Assembly: GCA_963759375.1 (NCBI GenBank)
Contig: CAVWYY010000002.1
Span: 124,001 to 188,000 of the forward strand
Length of the DNA stretch: 64,000 bases
Direction: 5' to 3'
Source of the DNA: DASSUW01 sp963759375
GTDB lineage: Bacteria; Actinomycetota; Thermoleophilia; Solirubrobacterales; Solirubrobacteraceae
Shown piece after piece: positions 1 to 9,827 of the stretch. A program made the position numbers and the translations under genes. How positions within the stretch are numbered: the first letter of the stretch is position 1; every line of letters begins with the position of its first letter. Below the pieces are notes generated by a model. The model saw nothing but the letters and a program-made list of their open reading frames with translations, did no database searches and had not been told where the DNA came from.

Positions 1-1
1 C

Positions 2-217
2 ACCGCCGCGGGGGCGGTCCCGACCTACGGAGGCGAGGCCTACGCCGTCGCCGTCGGGCCTGGCGACGAGCTCGAAGGCTTCGATGTGTCGGCACTCCAG
101 CTCGACCAGCTCTCGGCTCTCGACGGTCTCGACGGCGCGCTGTCCACGATCGATTTCGGGTTCATCGACGGCGGCGCTGGCGGCGGCGGAGGTGACGGTG
201 GTGGCGGGGGTGGTTGA
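2..217 (+). CDS. C-terminal end of an unidentified protein with a glycine-rich tail (partial)
   Basis: An open frame runs in from the left edge and stops at 215-217 (TGA); the start lies outside the window. The visible 71 residues are acidic and leucine-rich (repeats of LDQLSALDGLDGAL type) and end in a tail of almost only glycine with two aspartates. A similar Gly/Asp tail closes the 404-residue membrane protein ending at 17977, so such tails recur in this genome. No domain is recognised and no function is proposed. Confidence 0.5.
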   Translation, partial: TAAGAVPTYGGEAYAVAVGPGDELEGFDVSALQLDQLSALDGLDGALSTIDFGFIDGGAGGGGGDGGGGGG

Positions 218-244
218 GCCGGCGTCGATCAGGTAGTTTGAGCA

Positions 245-1109
245 GTGAGGGTTCTCAATTCGCTCCAAGGCCGCGGCCATACTCGTCGTACTCGCATCCT
301 GTGCGGTCGTGCCGGATGTCGCGGCCGCATCGCCCTCGAAGGCGCGGCTGCGGGAACGGGTCGCCCACCAGCGCGAGGTCATCCGAGACCTGCGGCGAGA
401 CCTCAGAGCGACGCGGGAGACGCTGGGTACCGCAAGCGCCGATCTGGCGACCCGGACCGCCGAGCGAGATCGCGAGCGCACCCGCGTGGCGGCGCTGCGC
501 GCGCAGATCGCGAGCCGACCGACGGCGCTGTACACCGCGATAGAGACGGTCCGTCGCGAGGTTGCCTACAGCGAGCAGGTGTTTCGTTGGCGCAGCGTCA
601 GCTACTCCCGCGAGCAGCTCGTCGCGCAAGCGGCAATGACGCACGTCGTCGGCCATGTCAGCGCGCCCGCCTACGGATACATGAACGTGTTCCTCGGCAG
701 CGTGCCCAAGCCGACGGCCAACGGCGTCCTGGCATCCGGGGCGGGGATCTGCGGGCACGCCGCCCTGACGTTCGCGGCGATCGTCAAGGCGTTCAAGTTG
801 CCGGTCCGGAGCGTCCAGTTCTACTACGGCGAGGGCGACAACCACATCGCCGCCGAGGTCTTCTACAACGGCGCGTGGCACTACTACGACCCGACGTTCG
901 GGGCCTACTACATCGACGGTCTGAACGTGCTCTCGATCGAGCAGGCTCGAGCTCATCCGGACCCCGGCTCGCTGCTCCTCCACGACCGCACTCTCCTCTG
1001 GTACACAGTCGCCTCCCGTGCGGGAGCGACGAGTCTGACCGACTTCGGCATCGAGACCGACCCGGACACCCGCGTGGAGATCGACCAGCAGCCGTTCGGG
1101 ACCCAGTAG
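245..1109 (+). CDS. Transglutaminase-like putative lipoprotein, apparent +1 frameshift near its start
   Basis: The C-terminal half has a transglutaminase/cysteine-protease-like fold signature: Cys in GICGHAA, His in NHIAAEVFYNGAWHYY and Asp in the following DPT, the usual Cys-His-Asp order. Before it is a charged, probably coiled-coil segment of about 60 residues rich in Arg, Glu and Ala. The catalytic frame is open from 249, but its first ordinary start is GTG 309, inside a hydrophobic signal. Removing one A at 256-258 joins GTG 245 to that frame and gives a textbook lipoprotein signal (MRVLIRSK, hydrophobic run, lipobox LASC). A purine-rich AGG lies about 8 bases before GTG 245. The length 245-1109 is 3n+1, matching one extra base. 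Probably an exported lipoprotein acting on peptides or proteins; substrate unknown. Confidence 0.6.
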
Positions 1110-1282
1110 CGGCCTCTGTACTACTGAGACGCGAACGCGGGCACTCTGGGGAACTAGGGCGCCCCGCCCTCCGTGCATCTCCGTACGCCCGGTGACACGC
1201 GTCGGTCGGGGCGCCCGACCCCCTCCGCGCGTAGTTCAACGCAGACGTGGGGTCGAAAGTTCGATGCAACCGGAGGGCGGTG

Positions 1283-2158
1283 TCAGCCTCCTGTCACATC
1301 CCGGCGCAGGAACACCGTGAACGCCCACGCAGCGGCGGGGATCGCGTAGAGCGCGGAGACCCACGCGGCGCGAACGACCGGAGCCCAGTCGATGGGCTCG
1401 CGTAGCAGGCCTTCCCAGGCGTTGAACTGGGTCGAGAGCAGGTACGGGTCGAGGAAGTCGAGGGCCGAGATCGAGCCGAGGATCTGGAACGCGATCGAGA
1501 CCATCAGCGTCCCGACCACCGCGGCGGCCGAGTTGCGGCTCAGCGTGGACAGCAGCAGCGCGATCGATGCGATCGCCATCAGCGGCAGCGCGTACGTCAG
1601 CGTGCCGGCGGCGGTCAGGTACAGCGCGCGGCCGACCCCGACGGTGGTGCCGGACAGCGTCGTCAACGGCTCGAAGCCGAACGCGATCCCGCCGACCACC
1701 ACGCCGACGCCCACGTAGGTCGCCAGGACGCCCAGCGTGTACGTCAGAGCGGCCAGCAGCTTGCCCGTGAACACCTGCCAGCGGTCGACCGACCGCGTGA
1801 GGATCGTCTTCAGCGTGCCGTTGTGGTCCTCGGCCGCGACGATGTCCCCGGCCACCAGCGCCGTGATCAGCGGCAGCAGCCAGATCGCGCCGAAGTACAG
1901 GCACACGAGCGGGATCGCGAGGCCGGATTCGCGGACGTACTCGCCGAACGGCACGCCCTCGGGCCCGCCGCCGTTGGAGTCGGCGAGCAGCGCGACCGTG
2001 AAGATCACCGGGACCGCGAACGCGGCGGCGATGCCGATGAACGTGCGCTTCTGCGCGATGAGCTTGCGCAGCTCCCAGCGGTAGACCTTCCCGATGCCCG
2101 GCCGGCCGGTGGCGCGGCGCTCTGCCGCGCGCTCGATGGTGATGGCCTCGGCGCTCAT
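1283..2158 (-). CDS. ABC-2 type transporter permease
   Basis: This 291-residue membrane protein starts with a short cytoplasmic segment (KVYRWELRKLIAQKRTF) typical of ABC-2 permeases. About six hydrophobic segments follow, with a loop after the first. It is the membrane half of an exporter whose ATPase is encoded immediately upstream: its ATG overlaps the ATPase stop in an ATGA. The LolA-like protein before them suggests a small envelope-related unit of lipoprotein-like binder plus exporter, though substrate and direction are not evident. It is the last gene of the leftward block; about 170 bases without a gene separate it from the convergent gene ending at 1109. Confidence 0.85.
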   Translation of the reverse strand: MSAEAITIERAAERRATGRPGIGKVYRWELRKLIAQKRTFIGIAAAFAVPVIFTVALLADSNGGGPEGVPFGEYVRESGLAIPLVCLYFGAIWLLPLITALVAGDIVAAEDHNGTLKTILTRSVDRWQVFTGKLLAALTYTLGVLATYVGVGVVVGGIAFGFEPLTTLSGTTVGVGRALYLTAAGTLTYALPLMAIASIALLLSTLSRNSAAAVVGTLMVSIAFQILGSISALDFLDPYLLSTQFNAWEGLLREPIDWAPVVRAAWVSALYAIPAAAWAFTVFLRRDVTGG

Positions 2159-3063
2159 GACTCGGTCATCCTGAAGAACAGCTCCTCGAGCGTGGCGGTG
2201 CGGGCCTGCAGGGAATGGATGCCGACGCCCGCCATGCCGAGCGCGATCGTCAGCTTCGCGACGGTCGGCTCGTCGGCGGACAGCGCGATCCCGTCCTCCC
2301 CCCGCGAAACGTCGGTCACATCCGAGTGGCGCTCGGCCAGCTCGGCGGCGTACACGTCGTCGGTCGTGCGCAGCTCGTAGCGGCCGGCGGTGGTGGCGAT
2401 CAGCTCGGGCAGCGAGCCTTCATACAGCACACGCCCGTTGCCGACGATGGCCACGCGGTCGCACAGCTCCTCGACCTCGCCCATCAGGTGCGAGGAGAGG
2501 AGCACGGTCATGCCCTGGCCGGCGAGCCGCTTGATCAGCGCCCGCATGTCGCGCATCCCGCCGGGATCGAGCCCGGTGGTCGGCTCATCCAGCAGCAGCA
2601 GCCGCGGATTGCGCAGCAGCGCGCCGGCGATGCCGAGGCGCTGGCGCATGCCGTGCGAGTAGCCGCCGACCTTGTCGCTCGCGCGGTCGGCGAGGTCGAC
2701 GGTCTCGAGCGCCTCGTCGATCCGCGTCTCGGCCCCGTAGCCGTCGAGCGCCGCAGCCATCTCCAGGTTGCGGCGCCCGCTCATGTACGGGTAGAAGCGC
2801 GGCGCCTCGACGAACCCGGCGACGCCGTCCAGCGCGCGCGCCCCCTCCTCGAGGGGGTCGCGCCCGAACAGCCTCGCGCTGCCCGCGTCGGGCCGGATCA
2901 GCCCGAGCAGCATCCGCAGCGACGTCGTCTTGCCGGCGCCGTTCGGCCCCAGGTAGCCGTAGACGTCGCCGGCGCTCACGTTGAGGTCGACGTCGTCGAC
3001 CGCCGTGACGTGCCCGTAGCGCTTGACCAGCCCGCGGGCCTCGATCGGGGGAGCGGTGGTCAT
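2155..3063 (-). CDS. ABC transporter ATP-binding protein
   Basis: A 302-residue ATPase with all motifs of the ABC-2/drug-export type: Walker A GPNGAGKTT near residue 40, signature YSHGMRQRLGIAGAL, Walker B LLLLDEPTTGLDP and the H-loop SSHLM. A C-terminal accessory region of about 80 residues follows the nucleotide-binding domain, as in BcrA/CcmA-like exporters. The start ATG at 3063 was chosen because the stop of the upstream LolA-like gene overlaps it by four bases (ATGA); the longer open frame upstream is antisense noise. It pairs with the permease that begins in its own stop codon. Confidence 0.92.
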   Translation of the reverse strand: MTTAPPIEARGLVKRYGHVTAVDDVDLNVSAGDVYGYLGPNGAGKTTSLRMLLGLIRPDAGSARLFGRDPLEEGARALDGVAGFVEAPRFYPYMSGRRNLEMAAALDGYGAETRIDEALETVDLADRASDKVGGYSHGMRQRLGIAGALLRNPRLLLLDEPTTGLDPGGMRDMRALIKRLAGQGMTVLLSSHLMGEVEELCDRVAIVGNGRVLYEGSLPELIATTAGRYELRTTDDVYAAELAERHSDVTDVSRGEDGIALSADEPTVAKLTIALGMAGVGIHSLQARTATLEELFFRMTES

Positions 3064-4214
3064 CGCAGCCCCCGTGCGGCGTTCTCGGCGGACACGGGCG
3101 GGACGAGGCCGGCGACCGTGTAGGACACACCGCCGCTCTCGAACGTCACGATCGTGCCCAGCGGCGTGGCGAGCTCGGTGCCGGTCGCCCCGTCGATGTT
3201 GATCTGGGGGAGCTTGAGCCCCTCCTCGGTACCGCCGTCGCCGGCTTGGTGCTGGAACACCACGATCGCGCTCATGCCCTCGCCGTACGTGCTCAGCGCG
3301 CCGGCGCGGTCGCCGACCTTCACGAGCCGCACGCTCGTGCGCTCGAGCCCGGCCAGCTGCTTGGGAGCGGACAGCTGGAACGGCAGGTGCTTTTGGACCG
3401 CGGCGGCGCCGCGCACCCGGGTCGGGCGACCGGAGTGGCCGGCCGTCGGCGGGTCGAGCTCGACGACCCGCGTGCCCCGCGGGAGCTGGGCCGACAGCGT
3501 GGAGTCGGAGATCGAGCCGTACGACACGTCGGTCGCCGCCAGCTCGAGCACCGGCGCGTCCTGGCCCTGCGCGTAGACGGCGGCGCGCAGCGGTACGCCG
3601 TGCACCGCGTCCCAGGCCAGCTGGGCGGCGCCGAGCAGCCCGCCGTCGTCCTTCGGGGCGATGCGCACGGTGTAGCTCGGCCGGTCGGCGGTGGTGCTCG
3701 GCCGGGCGCCGGACAGCGTCCACGTCTGCGACAGGCGGTCGAGCCCGCGGCGCACGTCGGCGAGCGTCGGCTCGTGCTCGTGATCGCGCTTGTCGCCGCT
3801 GTGGCTGGGGGCGACGTACGCGGTCTTGGAGGCCGGGTCGTAGAGCGTCAGCCGGCTGCCGTCGTCGACGATCTGGGCGTCGCCGCCGTCGGACTGCAGC
3901 TCGAGCCGGAAGCGGCCGTCGCCGGCCACCCACAGCCGGCCCTCCGCGCCCTGGGCGAGCGGGGAGCCGCCGCCGCGGTCGGGAAGCGAACCGCCGGGCA
4001 GCAGCCCGTTCGTGAACGTGATCCGCGCGCTGACGCCGTCGACCTGGGGAGCGCGCAGCGCATCGAGCACGGCGCGGTCGAGCGGCTTCGGATCGGGCGC
4101 GGAGGCGGAGCCGCCGAGCGCAGCCTGCGCGATCCCGGCGGTTGCCGCCAGCAGCGCGATGACGGCGACAAGGCCGTAGAGGCGGCGGGTTGAGGTGGTG
4201 CGGAGTCGTCTCAT
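3060..4214 (-). CDS. LolA/RseB-like secreted or membrane-anchored protein
   Basis: A 384-residue protein with an N-terminal basic stretch (MRRLRTTSTRRLYG) and a hydrophobic segment of about 20 residues, i.e. a signal peptide or anchor. The body alternates short beta strands (GRFRLELQSDGGDAQIVDDG, LTLYDPASKTAYVA) as in the half-barrel of LolA and MucB/RseB proteins, which bind lipids or lipoproteins. Actinobacterial members are often called outer-membrane lipoprotein carrier-like, although no Lol pathway is implied. It heads a unit with the ABC exporter genes (ATGA overlap). A response-regulator-like direct repeat and a -10-like TACAAC lie upstream at 4250-4283, and a purine-rich GAAGGA precedes the start. 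Confidence 0.7.
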   Translation of the reverse strand: MRRLRTTSTRRLYGLVAVIALLAATAGIAQAALGGSASAPDPKPLDRAVLDALRAPQVDGVSARITFTNGLLPGGSLPDRGGGSPLAQGAEGRLWVAGDGRFRLELQSDGGDAQIVDDGSRLTLYDPASKTAYVAPSHSGDKRDHEHEPTLADVRRGLDRLSQTWTLSGARPSTTADRPSYTVRIAPKDDGGLLGAAQLAWDAVHGVPLRAAVYAQGQDAPVLELAATDVSYGSISDSTLSAQLPRGTRVVELDPPTAGHSGRPTRVRGAAAVQKHLPFQLSAPKQLAGLERTSVRLVKVGDRAGALSTYGEGMSAIVVFQHQAGDGGTEEGLKLPQINIDGATGTELATPLGTIVTFESGGVSYTVAGLVPPVSAENAARGLR

Positions 4215-4231
4215 GGGGAGGAGGTCCTTCG

Positions 4232-5266
4232 TCAGATGGTGACGGCAGGGTTGTACGGGCGGGCTTTGAGAGAACCGTGAGAGGCCGGACGGAACGTGCC
4301 GGGCGTGCGCCGGCCCCTCAGCCGGGAGCCGATGACACGCGCGGCGTGGCGGCCCTGTTGCATGGCCGCGGCGGCGTCGCCGCCCGAGGCCGTGATGTCG
4401 CCGATCGCGAACACCTCGGGCCGGCGCGGCAGCGTCAGGTCGCCCATCACGACGACGCGGCCGGCGTCATCGAGCCGCGCGGCGCCGTCGGCGGCCAGCA
4501 CGTGCGCGAGCGGCGACGGCGTGACACCGGCGGCCCACAACACCGTCCGGGCGTGCACGCGTCCGCCGTCGGCCAGGTCGAGCCCGTCCGGGTCCAGGGC
4601 GGCGGCCGCCGTGCCGACGCGGACGTCGACGCCCGCGAGGTCCCGCGTCGCCCGGCGCCGCGCGGCGGCCGGGAAGTCCGGCAGCAGCTCCGGGCCGACC
4701 TCGAGCAGCGTGACCGATGTGAGCGGCGCCAGGCGGGCGACCTCGCGAGCCAGGTCGACGCCGGTGGGCCCCCCGCCGACGACCGCGAAGCGCCGCCACG
4801 CGGGATCGCCGGTCAGTCCGGCCATCTCGAGCGCGAACAGCACGCGCGAGCGCACCTCGCGGGCATCCTCGAGCGACTTCAGGCCCGGCGCCAGGTGCGC
4901 GCCGTCGGCCCCGTCACGATCCGGGAGCGTGGTGCCCGCGGCGACGATCAGGCTGTCGTACTCGAGGTCGAGCGGCTCGACCCGCCGCGCGTCGAGATCG
5001 ATGTCCGATACCTCTGCGCACACCACGTGCGCGTTGCGCTGGCGGCCGAGCAGCTGCTCGAGCGGCACCGCGATCTCCTCCTCGGAGAGCGCGCCGATGG
5101 CGACCTGCGAGAGGAGCGGCTGGAACAGATGATTGCCGGAGCGGTCGACGAGCGTGACCTCGACCGGGGCGCGTCGGAGCGCCTTGGCCGCGTAGAGGCC
5201 GCCGAACCCGCCGCCGACGATGACGACGCGATGGGGAGCGTCAGTCGCGTGGGGAGGTCGTCGCAT
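4232..5266 (-). CDS. NAD(P)/FAD-dependent oxidoreductase, type II NADH dehydrogenase-like
   Basis: This 344-residue flavoprotein has an N-terminal FAD-binding Rossmann motif (VVIVGGGFGGLYAAKAL, about residues 13-29) and a second NAD-binding one (VVGGGPTGVDLAREV) mid-protein. A C-terminal AIGD motif (VFAIGDITASGG) contacts the flavin. It fits NDH-2, which passes electrons from NADH to menaquinone at the membrane without pumping protons. It is shorter than many NDH-2s and lacks an obvious C-terminal membrane helix, so a soluble or peripheral role is possible. ATG 5266 was chosen because TACAAA lies eight bases upstream with a response-regulator-like box before it. The start overlaps the end of the histidine kinase gene by 26 bases. 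Confidence 0.8.
   Translation of the reverse strand: MRRPPHATDAPHRVVIVGGGFGGLYAAKALRRAPVEVTLVDRSGNHLFQPLLSQVAIGALSEEEIAVPLEQLLGRQRNAHVVCAEVSDIDLDARRVEPLDLEYDSLIVAAGTTLPDRDGADGAHLAPGLKSLEDAREVRSRVLFALEMAGLTGDPAWRRFAVVGGGPTGVDLAREVARLAPLTSVTLLEVGPELLPDFPAAARRRATRDLAGVDVRVGTAAAALDPDGLDLADGGRVHARTVLWAAGVTPSPLAHVLAADGAARLDDAGRVVVMGDLTLPRRPEVFAIGDITASGGDAAAAMQQGRHAARVIGSRLRGRRTPGTFRPASHGSLKARPYNPAVTI
4250..4283 (-). promoter_or_regulatory. Candidate response-regulator box and promoter for the LolA-ABC unit
   Basis: On the plus strand TGAGAG occurs at 4267-4272 and again at 4278-4283, an 11-base direct repeat. On the minus strand this reads CTCTCA twice, ten bases before TACAAC (4250-4255), a -10-like hexamer. 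The same arrangement occurs at 5275-5308 and 7303-7337. It sits inside the 3' end of the NDH-2 gene, about 50 bases before the LolA-like start. OmpR/PhoB-family regulators characteristically bind direct repeats with this one-turn spacing; assignment to the nearby regulator is inference. Confidence 0.6.
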
Positions 5267-6633
5267 GGGGCGGGTTTGTACGGGCGCCCGTTGAGAGATC
5301 CGTGAGAGCGGGGAGCTCGATCGTGAACCGCGGGCCGTCGACGCTCGCGCTGCCGCCGTGGCGCTCGGCGATCGCCCGCACGATCGCCAGCCCGAGCCCG
5401 GAGCCCTCGCCGGGGGCGCCCGGGGCGCGCCAGAACCGCTCGAACGCATCGGCCGCCTGCTCGGGCGGCAGCCCCTGGCCCTCATCGGCGACGGTGATCC
5501 GCGCGCGGTCGCCGGCGCGCTCGGTGGTGACCGTGATCAGCCCGTCCACCGGGCCGTGCCGGCGCGCGTTGCGCACCAGGTTGCCGACGGCACGCTCGAG
5601 CGCCGGGCGCTCGCCCAGCACGGTCACGGGTTCGCCGCCCGCGGTCGCGTGCGGATCGGCGGCGGCGGCCTCGGCGGCCAGCGCCGCCAGGTCGACCGGC
5701 TCGCCGCGCACGGGCGCCGCGGCGTCCTCGCGCGCGAGCGCCAGCAGGTCGTCGAGCAGCCCGCTCAGCCGCGCGGCGTCGGCCTCGATGTCGGCCAGCG
5801 CGGCCGGGTCGGGCCCGTGCCGCGCCACATAGGCGGCGTTCCCGCGCAGTGCGGTCAGCGGCGTGCGCAGCTCGTGCGAGGCGTCCCCGACGAACCGCTG
5901 CTCGGCCTCGCGGGCGCGCTGGAGCGACGCCAGCATCGCGTTCAGCGTCTCGGCCAGCTCGCCGACCTCGTCGCGCGCCTCCGGCACCGGCAGGCGCTCG
6001 GACGCGTCGCCGCTGCGGGCGATGCCGCGGGCGCCCGACGACAGCCGCCGCAGCGGGAGCCAGGGCGCGGTAGGCGAACCACGTGGCCAGGCCGGCGGCC
6101 AGCAGCGCGGCGACGATCGCCGCTCCCGCGACGAACCGCCGGGTCGTGGACAGCGTGTCCTCGGTCGCCGTCGTCGTGCCGGCCACGATCACCGCGCCGC
6201 CCGCAGCCGGTCCGCGGCCCAGCTCGCCGAGCGGCGCGGCGTACAGCCGCACCGGGTCGGCCCCCAGCTGCCCGTCGCCGTACCCCGCGCGGCGGTCCTC
6301 CAGCGCGGTGCGCACCGCGCCGCCCTCGGGCAGCACGCGGCTGCCGAGACCCGACGAACGGGCGACGATCCGCCCGCGGCCGTCGATGACCTGCACCAGC
6401 AGCTCGCTGCCGCCGAGGCGGCCCTCGAGCGTGCCCGGCTCGGTGAGCAGCGCGGGGGTCGAGGCGGCCAGCCGCGCGACCTCGACCGCGCGCTCGCGCA
6501 GCGACCGGTCGAGCGAACCCTCGAGCTGGTCGCCGAGCCGCGTGAGGACGGCCGCGCCGAGCACGACGACGGCTACGACGATCGCGGCGGCGGCGGCGAC
6601 CGCGACGCGCGCCGTCAGGCTCGCGCGCCTCAC
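5241..6633 (-). CDS. Two-component sensor histidine kinase, apparent +1 frameshift
   Basis: Two frames together make one ordinary HK of about 463 residues. The first supplies a signal/first membrane helix (AVAAAAAIVVAVVVLGAAVL), a periplasmic sensor region and a second helix (FVAGAAIVAALLAAGLATWF). The second supplies the end of HAMP, the phosphoacceptor box (FVGDASHELRTPLTAL) and the ATPase motifs NLVRNARRHG, DEGQGLP and GSGLGLAIV. The join is at about 6054: removing one base turns ALAPAAAAVV into ALAPLRRLSSGARGI, a normal HAMP sequence. GTG 6633 overlaps the regulator stop (GTGA), so the pair is translationally coupled. As written the gene would be broken; sequence error is the simpler reading. 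The stimulus is unknown. Confidence 0.8.
5275..5308 (-). promoter_or_regulatory. Candidate response-regulator box and leaderless promoter for the NDH-2 gene
   Basis: TGAGAG at 5292-5297 and 5303-5308 form an 11-base direct repeat, nearly identical to the site at 4267-4283. On the minus strand TACAAA (5280 to 5275) follows after ten bases, and the NDH-2 ATG begins eight bases later. Transcription would therefore begin at or next to the start codon. The similarity to the 4250-4283 site extends through the GTACGGGC stretch next to the -10. The site lies within the 3' end of the kinase gene. Confidence 0.6.
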
Positions 6634-7295
6634 GTGTCCAGCCGGAAGCCCATGCCGCGCACCGTGTGGATCAGCGGCGGATCCCCGAGCTTGCGGCGCA
6701 GGTAGGCGACGTAGCGGTCGACGACGTTGTGACTCGCCTCGTCCTCGCCGCCCCATACGCGCTCGAGCGCCACCTCGCGGGTGACCACCGCTCGCGGGTT
6801 GCGCAGCAGCAGCTCGAGCAGCTCCGCCTCGCGGCGGGTGAGTGCCAGATCGCGGCCGCCGCGGCGCGCCAGCCCGCTCTCCACGTCGAGCGCGAGATCA
6901 GCGAACGCCAGCTGCTCGCCGGGCGGCTGGTTGCGCCGCAGCAGGGCGCGCACCCGTGCGGTCAGCTCCTCGACCTCGAACGGCTTGACCAGGTAGTCGT
7001 CGGCGCCGGCGTCGAGACCGGCCACGCGCTCGTGCAGCGCGTCGCGCGCGGTGAGCAGCAGGATCGGCACCGGCAGGCCCTTCGCGCGCAGGCGCCGCGT
7101 GACCGACAGGCCGTCGATCCCCGGCATCGCCACGTCGAGCACGATCACGTCGGGAACCGACCGCTCGACCTCCGCGAGCGCGGCGCCGCCGTCGGCCACC
7201 GCGGCCACCGCGTAGCCCTCCGCGGAGAGCGTTCGCTCGAGCATCCGCCGGATCGGCGCGTCGTCGTCGACCAGCAGGACGGCGGCCTCGGACAT
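6630..7295 (-). CDS. OmpR/PhoB-family response regulator, MprA-like
   Basis: A 221-residue regulator with a receiver domain (acidic pocket DDD at 10-12, phosphoacceptor Asp54 in VIVLDVAMPG, conserved Lys in YLVKPF) and a C-terminal winged helix ending VDRYVAYLRRKLGDPPLIHTVRGMGFRL. It is partner to the histidine kinase that starts in its stop codon. Upstream, TAGACT lies seven bases before the ATG, implying a leaderless message. Beyond it is the direct repeat TGAGAG-N5-TGAGGG, also present before the NDH-2 and LolA-like genes. Autoregulation and control of these neighbours is a reasonable inference; MprA/CseB-type envelope-stress regulators are the closest familiar group. Confidence 0.92.
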   Translation of the reverse strand: MSEAAVLLVDDDAPIRRMLERTLSAEGYAVAAVADGGAALAEVERSVPDVIVLDVAMPGIDGLSVTRRLRAKGLPVPILLLTARDALHERVAGLDAGADDYLVKPFEVEELTARVRALLRRNQPPGEQLAFADLALDVESGLARRGGRDLALTRREAELLELLLRNPRAVVTREVALERVWGGEDEASHNVVDRYVAYLRRKLGDPPLIHTVRGMGFRLDT

Positions 7296-7302
7296 CGCGG
7301 CG

Positions 7303-7337
7303 AGTCTAGACCGGGAATCTTGAGAGCTTCGTGAGGG
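7303..7337 (-). promoter_or_regulatory. Candidate autoregulatory box and leaderless promoter of the response regulator
   Basis: TGAGAG (7321-7326) and TGAGGG (7332-7337) form the third 11-base direct repeat in this block. On the minus strand TAGACT (7308 to 7303) lies seven bases before the regulator ATG. Just to the right, TAGCCT (7341-7346) precedes the rightward PASTA lipoprotein start by 12 bases, so the box sits in a divergent promoter and could affect both genes. Confidence 0.6.
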
Positions 7338-7358
7338 GGCTAGCCTGAACGTGCTCTC

Positions 7359-7916
7359 ATGCGCGTTTCACCGGTACTCGTCATCGCCTGCCTCGCGGCG
7401 GCCGCCGCAGGTTGCGGCGGCGACGACGAGCCGCGGGCGCAGCGCCCGCCGCGGGCGGTCGAGCTCAAGATCGGCCAGCCGCGCGACACGACGACGGTGC
7501 GCGCCGAGAGCGTCGAGGTGAACGGCACGGTGACGCCCGCGAACGCCGCCGTGACCGTGGTCGGCCAGCGCGCCGCGGTCAGCGGCGGCGGGACGTTCAC
7601 GGCCACCATCGCACTCCAGCCGGGTGCCAATGTGATCGACGTGATGGCGACCGCCACCGGCCGCGGCCCGGCGATGACGGCGTTCCGGGTCGTGCGCGAG
7701 GTGCCGGTCACGGTGCCGGAGCTCGGCGGCAAGTCGGTCGACGAGGTCCAGCAGACGCTCGACGGCCTCGGCCTCAAGCCGGAGATCGAGCAGGGCGGCG
7801 GGCTGCTGGAGGACCTGCTGCCCGGCGACCCCTCGGCGTGCACGCAGGACCCGGAGGCCGGCGCGCAGGTGCGGCGCGGCAGCACGGTCCACGTCGTGGT
7901 CTCCAAGAGCTGCTGA
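7359..7916 (+). CDS. PASTA-domain lipoprotein
   Basis: A 185-residue exported lipoprotein: signal peptide with lipobox AAGC (Cys19), a bacterial-Ig/glucodextranase-like beta domain (about 35-120: VEVNGTVTPANAAVTVVG) and one C-terminal PASTA domain (about 121-183: VPELGGKSVDEVQQTLDGLG, then GSTVHVVVSK). PASTA domains usually form the outer sensor of PknB-type kinases and bind peptidoglycan or precursors. Here the domain is on a separate lipoprotein whose gene ends one base before the stop of a Ser/Thr kinase gene that lacks PASTA. It diverges from the response regulator gene and shares its upstream region. Confidence 0.85.
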   Translation: MRVSPVLVIACLAAAAAGCGGDDEPRAQRPPRAVELKIGQPRDTTTVRAESVEVNGTVTPANAAVTVVGQRAAVSGGGTFTATIALQPGANVIDVMATATGRGPAMTAFRVVREVPVTVPELGGKSVDEVQQTLDGLGLKPEIEQGGGLLEDLLPGDPSACTQDPEAGAQVRRGSTVHVVVSKSC

Positions 7917-9431
<1,515 letters not shown>

Positions 9432-9450
9432 CCTGAGATTGTGACGCGGG

Positions 9451-9456
9451 TACGCT
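9451..9456 (+). promoter_or_regulatory. Leaderless -10 element (TACGCT) of the PRC-barrel gene
   Basis: TACGCT lies eight bases before the ATG at 9465, leaving no room for a ribosome binding site. It matches the TANNNT pattern seen before many starts here. Confidence 0.45.
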
Positions 9457-9464
9457 GACGCGCC

Positions 9465-9827
9465 ATGGATCTCGGCAACCCAAGCTCGTATCTCTCCCTC
9501 GCGCAGGGCACCGACGTGGTGTCGTCGGACGGCCACAAGGTCGGCACCGTGGAGCACGTCCTGGCCGTGCCGGAGGTCGATGTGTTCGACGGCGTGATCG
9601 TCGACATGCGGGCCGGTCCGGGCGGCCATCGGTTCGCCGACGCCTCGCAGGTCGCGAGCATCCACGAGCGCGGGGTCGTGCTCGCGCTCGACCGGGCGGC
9701 GGCCGAGCGGCTGCCGGTGCCGGAGGAGAACCCGGCGTCGCTGGACGCCTCGCCCGACGACGTCACGCCCGACGGGCTCGACGACAAGCTCCGCCGGGCC
9801 TGGAACTACCTGTCGGGGAACTACTGA
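9465..9827 (+). CDS. PRC-barrel domain protein
   Basis: A 120-residue soluble protein whose first 80 residues have the PRC-barrel pattern: GTDVVSSDGHKVGTVEHVL, then VFDGVIVDM and FADASQVASIHERGVVL. PRC-barrels bind small molecules or proteins in photosynthetic H subunits and in RimM; stand-alone forms have no settled role. A second copy of this architecture is encoded at 44976-45305. Its end overlaps the convergent permease gene by seven bases. A leaderless-type TACGCT precedes it. Confidence 0.75.
   Translation: MDLGNPSSYLSLAQGTDVVSSDGHKVGTVEHVLAVPEVDVFDGVIVDMRAGPGGHRFADASQVASIHERGVVLALDRAAAERLPVPEENPASLDASPDDVTPDGLDDKLRRAWNYLSGNY

Noticed and set aside
5482..6756. Programmed frameshifting as the explanation for the split kinase and other genes
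   Set aside because: No common slippery heptamer or downstream structure is shared by the six sites, and the products are unrelated.
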